The notes under the pieces are model-generated. The model saw only the letters and a list, made by a program, of their open reading frames with translations. It searched no databases and was not told the DNA's origin. From Symsagittifera roscoffensis (taxonomy: Eukaryota; Xenacoelomorpha; Acoela; Convolutidae): a DNA stretch of 64,000 nt. The position numbers and the translations under genes were made by a program. The DNA lies in NCBI RefSeq assembly GCF_963678635.1, contig NC_087068.1:56638467-56702466 (forward strand). Reading direction: 5' to 3'. Below, in pieces: positions 62,801-64,000 of this stretch (the stretch's first letter is position 1; every line of letters starts with the position of its first letter).

Positions 62801-64000
62801 GACTTTTCTAGTCACGACCGTAATTACCAAGAATTCACCATCGTCCGAGAGATGGCTTAAAATTCTTTCGCCCGGTAGTTCTTCGCGAGAAATTATGGCA
62901 ACACCTCCACCTATTTTAGCCGTTCGTGAAACATGATGGTATCGATATTCATTTGAAGAGTCTATACACTGATTTAGAATATATTCCGTATCCGGCTTAA
63001 GCCAGGTTTCAGTAATGATCAAGATATCAACTTGTTCTATAGCCAATATGCTCTGTATTTGATTTACTTTTTTCGCTAGAGAACGTATATTAATTACACC
63101 AACTTTCATAGCATACGATTGAGACTCGGGTTTTTTGTTTGATTTTAGTCAGTCGCTTTTCAAAGTTCTGAGCCAGGTTCTGGCTTCTGCATCAAGATAG
63201 TACCTGTTTATTACAACATTTTCCGGCCAAGAATTAGGTTGATCAATGATTGTTGCATGTTCGCCGTCAAATACACAGTGGAAACTTTTGTGGCGAGAAT
63301 TTTCCTTCGTTATTTCCCTGATATGATTCAGAGGAAATCCTTTACTTTGACACCATGCGACTATATCACTTTCATCATTTGTCTGTTTTATTCTTCCAAC
63401 ATAGAGATGGCGTCGTGGTGGTGGCTTCTCTACACCTTTGAGTGCTTCTGTTACCACTTCTCCCGTAATTAGTGGTTTCTTTGGTCTGCGGTCATTTCTA
63501 TCTTTGGAGCCTTTTCGCTTCGTAACCCTCGAGCTATCAGCTTCTGAGGATACACTTTCACGAGCATTTCTGATGAATGCCGAAGAATTCAGATTAAACT
63601 TCGCTGCCCCAGCATAATTGGTTTTGTTCTTTTCAATTATACTACTTGGTTCACGATATTGCTTCAGCGATAGCAGCTCAGACTTTAATTCGTGTACATC
63701 TTGCGCCATAGTCTTTATTGAGAACAGTTCTTGTCGCAGTTCATCAATAACTCGGAAAAGATCTCTTTTACAGGTTCCACAATCTGGGCAACTCCATTCA
63801 ATGTGCCCAACCACCTTATCGGCAGTGTTGAGGCCAATACACGCAGAGTGGGCAGAAGCTTGACAACCGACGCATTTCACCGATTGATTGGTTAAAGCGT
63901 TTTGACATACTGTACAGTGGAGAGACGACATATTTCAATTGTCTTGCTTGGAATTATTGGTCGTTTCCGCTCTAAAATGAGCTGGATTTTGGTAGATTTG
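55536..64000 (+). CDS. CD36/LIMP2-family scavenger receptor, 5' exons (continues past the window)
   Basis: Coding exons 55536-55634, 57129-57292 and 58904-59048 join in frame (phases 0/0/2). CD36-family proteins have two membrane spans around a large lumenal or extracellular lipid-binding domain and act as lipid receptors or in lysosomal sorting. The first exon encodes the N-terminal span (LIGLIVSGLALLTVGLSLLF). The second has the family signature GTDAYEEWVQPDLPRYMKYH and EEVGILSYR. The third has EVSEKLDVDYGKKSASVVYV and NNKQYIFDP. The first lumenal loop seems a few residues short, so a small exon between 55635 and 57128 may be missed. The rest of the gene lies beyond a LINE-filled intron and outside the window. 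Confidence 0.85.
56692..56719. repeat. Perfect 10-bp hairpin
   Basis: GGGTTTGACC, an 8-base loop, then GGTCAAACCC. Confidence 0.75.
56842..56870 (+). repeat. TTA microsatellite
   Basis: About nine to ten TTA/TAT units. Confidence 0.85.
56945..57052 (+). repeat. tRNA-like relic joined to a dispersed repeat
   Basis: GGTAAGAGCATCGAGTCACT followed by GAGGGTCGAATCCCCTCA resembles box A and box B with a T-arm (56992-57052). The preceding AAAATGGCTGTCGCAAACTA and GTACCAAATGGGG match 45903-45940 in CCS intron 3, so a SINE-like family is likely. Confidence 0.45.
57129..57292 (+). CDS. CD36-family exon 2
   Basis: Acceptor TTTTTTGCAG|CAAAC. Encodes QTSLIRGTDAYEEWVQPDLP, then YHMFSYNNSEEFISGLDD and EEVGILSY. 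Donor AG|GTGAGT, phase 2. Confidence 0.9.
57293..58903 (+). other. CD36-family intron 2
   Basis: AT-rich intron. A 16-bp tandem repeat (unit near TTGTCGTCTTAATGTC, about four copies) lies at about 57922-57990. No exon recognised. Confidence 0.6.
57922..57990 (+). repeat. 16-bp tandem repeat
   Basis: Four imperfect copies of TTGTCGTCTTAATGTC. Confidence 0.7.
58904..59048 (+). CDS. CD36-family exon 3
   Basis: Acceptor CTTGGGTAG|AGAGG. Encodes EVSEKLDVDYGKKSASVVYV through SDVINVPNIMLF. Donor TTC|GTAAGT, phase 0. Confidence 0.9.
59049..59522 (+). other. CD36-family intron 3, part before the LINE
   Basis: Holds a second copy (59109-59145) of the short repeat at 56741 and a short ATC microsatellite near 59380. 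No exon seen. Confidence 0.5.
59523..59606 (-). repeat. Two copies of the LINE-flanking repeat
   Basis: CCCAGCTCATTTTAGAGTGG (minus strand, 59523-59543) and CCCAGCTCATTTTAGAGCGG (59586-59606), 63 bp apart, directly after the esterase ORF stop. Confidence 0.8.
59611..60267 (-). CDS. SGNH/GDSL-type esterase ORF at the LINE 3' end
   Basis: From the ATG at 60267 the product is 218 aa. It has SGNH landmarks in order: LGSSLVYG with the nucleophile Ser, GGTNN (block III), and DGLHPTANG (block V with the Asp and His of the triad). The C-terminus is polybasic (KRRQRRRRR). In CR1-group elements an esterase normally sits in ORF1; here it is a separate ORF 12 bases after the RT stop. The ORF is intact. 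Confidence 0.8.
   Translation of the reverse strand: MTETRKVGIQKLNETLRLRNVHVETRFLPKRRIILSSDKIKRVTYAVLGSSLVYGIFLPDSVTVSCPGGTLSTLCSDQVLNDMKNLDVQTVLIMGGTNNLFDRSGRQSLGATEVAEEMESAIFRLLDCNFEVGVMSLISREGKRSLIRRVNKCYRNLTAWYKIPLFKTVKFSYRRHVCADGLHPTANGVRELAKDFYDAFRSIENPMAVKRRQRRRRR
60279..60926 (-). CDS. LINE ORF2 C-terminal part in a shifted frame (215 aa)
   Basis: Begins with an ATG that overlaps the preceding TGA (TGATG at 60928-60924). The protein continues the RT thumb and C-terminal domain (SVKSLGCLIDRSLSLKKQID, VLSRLDYCNSLYSSLPN, LHDLHWLPIKSRVIFKV). A one-base indel is the simplest explanation; stop-start reinitiation is an alternative because of the TGATG overlap. Confidence 0.8.
   Translation of the reverse strand: MKSTENSVKSLGCLIDRSLSLKKQIDSVCGASYHSLRKLYSIRFYLDFENRNMLARMLVLSRLDYCNSLYSSLPNYLLYKLQKVQNSACRFVFGLKKSTSITPYLHDLHWLPIKSRVIFKVLTIVHKCIFNPQIVPSYLSKYFSLQKSSSRFSERTMVIKKPLVNTNYGKRTFRFAAAHHWNSLPCNLKLPNETEFRKQLKTYLFNQYYYETCFS
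60926..63109 (-). CDS. LINE ORF2 (727 aa): APE endonuclease and reverse transcriptase
   Basis: Starts MKVGVINIRSL, a normal APE start. Endonuclease residues: ITETWL, IYRPPSGNYNEF, LLGDFNLDL, YSDHHLL. RT motifs: ALDLSAAFDTIDHKTL (motif A), FGVPQGSLLGPLLFS (motif B), YQVYADDTTLYCE (motif C). All catalytic residues are present. The frame ends at TGA 60928-60926 inside the thumb region, and the rest of the protein is in the next frame. Confidence 0.9.
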   Translation of the reverse strand: MKVGVINIRSLAKKVNQIQSILAIEQVDILIITETWLKPDTEYILNQCIDSSNEYRYHHVSRTAKIGGGVAIISREELPGERILSHLSDDGEFLVITVVTRKVKITIAAIYRPPSGNYNEFFNELTENILASSIETQILLLGDFNLDLENRRCAKSNTFCSILLEYNLEQIVKKATHEYGKILDLIICSNPELCSPVRNEHVEYSDHHLLTFTYEIAIQRKDKTRLTIYDWNNTDWKHLETEIDQNLILNLNTSDPNEMAENFIEILQLLKTDYVPTKTKVVKNRFCNFYDKELADVKRKSRKIERVMRVNPGLENETAFKEYLKKCKDLFREKKLIYFSRRFELSNSHSLKFRELKRLAGEKQQNVLPLIYSSDYELAENFNQFFIQKVRNLVANVKSNGISPPLFAFTAVSSFQFQYVTIDELEEAVRMVSNANSREDILKTIDMKRIAHSWKDYFIIMINNCIDQSKFPKCLKRAVITPLLKDHKLDQNVLNSYRPIANLMFISKVFERILYKQLDQYLSSYNLLDEHQSAYRKHFSTETALLKTTDDLLTSLDNKRQVILIALDLSAAFDTIDHKTLRKIMKNRIGMTNDAVDLILSYLENRTQIVAINDVLSNSQELEFGVPQGSLLGPLLFSIYLTPLNDIIGSTKFSYQVYADDTTLYCEIKNESELAEIERSLVIISNWFSSMGLMLNESKSQVINLATSKSKGLTNGSLQTVEIQRLS
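63149..63931 (-). CDS. LINE ORF1 (260 aa): PHD-like zinc finger protein
   Basis: N-terminus CTVCQNALTNQSVKCVGC, then HSACIGL and WSCPDCGTC, forms a Cys/His zinc-binding finger of the PHD type found in CR1-group ORF1 proteins. A coiled-coil-like segment (about residues 60-95) is followed by a basic region and an RRM-like part (RRHLYVGRIKQTNDESDIVA). These proteins bind the LINE RNA. The ORF is intact. It ends 39 bases before ORF2. Confidence 0.8.
   Translation of the reverse strand: MSSLHCTVCQNALTNQSVKCVGCQASAHSACIGLNTADKVVGHIEWSCPDCGTCKRDLFRVIDELRQELFSIKTMAQDVHELKSELLSLKQYREPSSIIEKNKTNYAGAAKFNLNSSAFIRNARESVSSEADSSRVTKRKGSKDRNDRRPKKPLITGEVVTEALKGVEKPPPRRHLYVGRIKQTNDESDIVAWCQSKGFPLNHIREITKENSRHKSFHCVFDGEHATIIDQPNSWPENVVINRYYLDAEARTWLRTLKSD
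63967..63986 (-). repeat. LINE-flanking repeat, copy at the 5' end
   Basis: CCAGCTCATTTTAGAGCGG on the minus strand, about 35 bases upstream of the ORF1 ATG. Same motif as at the 3' end, consistent with a target-site duplication or a terminal repeat of the element. Confidence 0.75.

Larger units (their letters stand above)
59611..63985 (-). mobile_element. CR1/L2-like LINE with a downstream esterase ORF
   Basis: On the minus strand, in order: ORF1 with a PHD-like zinc finger (63931-63149), ORF2 with APE endonuclease and reverse transcriptase (63109-60279, one frame break at 60926), and an SGNH-esterase ORF (60267-59611). The APE nuclease with a YADD-type RT and PHD ORF1 places it in the CR1/L2 group. 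The unit is flanked by copies of CCAGCTCATTTTAGAG (63967-63986 and 59586-59606), with a third at 59523-59543. It appears close to full length and only mildly damaged, and sits in an intron of the CD36-family gene, antisense to it. Confidence 0.88.

Overview
The window is nuclear DNA from a metazoan animal. Four genes on the + strand have introns with GT..AG borders, and each can be named from its translated exons. They are a VAP-family ER membrane protein (exons between 10102 and 41886), the copper chaperone for superoxide dismutase CCS (43001-46308), the multi-domain monothiol glutaredoxin GLRX3/PICOT (46802-50674), and the 5' part of a CD36/LIMP2-type scavenger receptor (55536 to beyond the right edge). 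The DNA is AT-rich with T-rich introns. The mixture of Penelope-like, R2-type (restriction-like endonuclease), CR1/L2-like, hAT and retrovirus-like Ty3/gypsy elements fits an invertebrate. The phylum cannot be fixed from the sequence alone.

Layout: 1-2000 is a decayed Penelope-like element (RT pieces plus a GIY-YIG remnant) with one segment duplicated in inverted orientation. About 4950-9720 is a frameshifted RLE-type LINE whose ORF begins with a viral-type 2A peptide. A 1,142-bp hAT element is inserted in this LINE at 7834-8975 with a perfect 8-bp target duplication. 10102-41886 is the VAP gene. Its last intron (23.7 kb) holds an 18,922-bp LTR retroelement (22249-41170) with 410-bp LTRs that look identical by eye and a 4-bp target duplication. 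CCS and GLRX3 follow in the same orientation, about 0.5 kb apart. After about 5 kb without a convincing gene the CD36-family gene starts. One of its introns carries a nearly full-length CR1/L2-like LINE on the minus strand (59611-63985), which has an extra SGNH-esterase ORF downstream of the reverse transcriptase.

The most unusual item is the giant LTR element. Besides an uninterrupted 2,740-codon gag-pol ORF it carries a 155-aa ORF overlapping the gag start, a 62-aa double-membrane-span ORF, and a 378-codon reading frame with no methionine codon that overlaps the start of env. It also has an env-like ORF whose membrane-anchor region lies in a different frame, a PTAP motif, a 601-aa ORF of unknown function starting on an ATGA overlap, and an intron-like segment just after that ORF. 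It resembles a complex retrovirus in layout and appears to have inserted recently.

The host genes share metal and redox roles (CCS: copper delivery and disulfide formation in SOD1; GLRX3: cytosolic [2Fe-2S] handling). Both have unusual residues: CCS lacks most of the zinc-binding loop, and the second glutaredoxin domain of GLRX3 reads CKFS instead of CGFS. The introns also hold several dispersed short repeat families, tRNA-derived relics, palindromic MITEs and tandem repeats.
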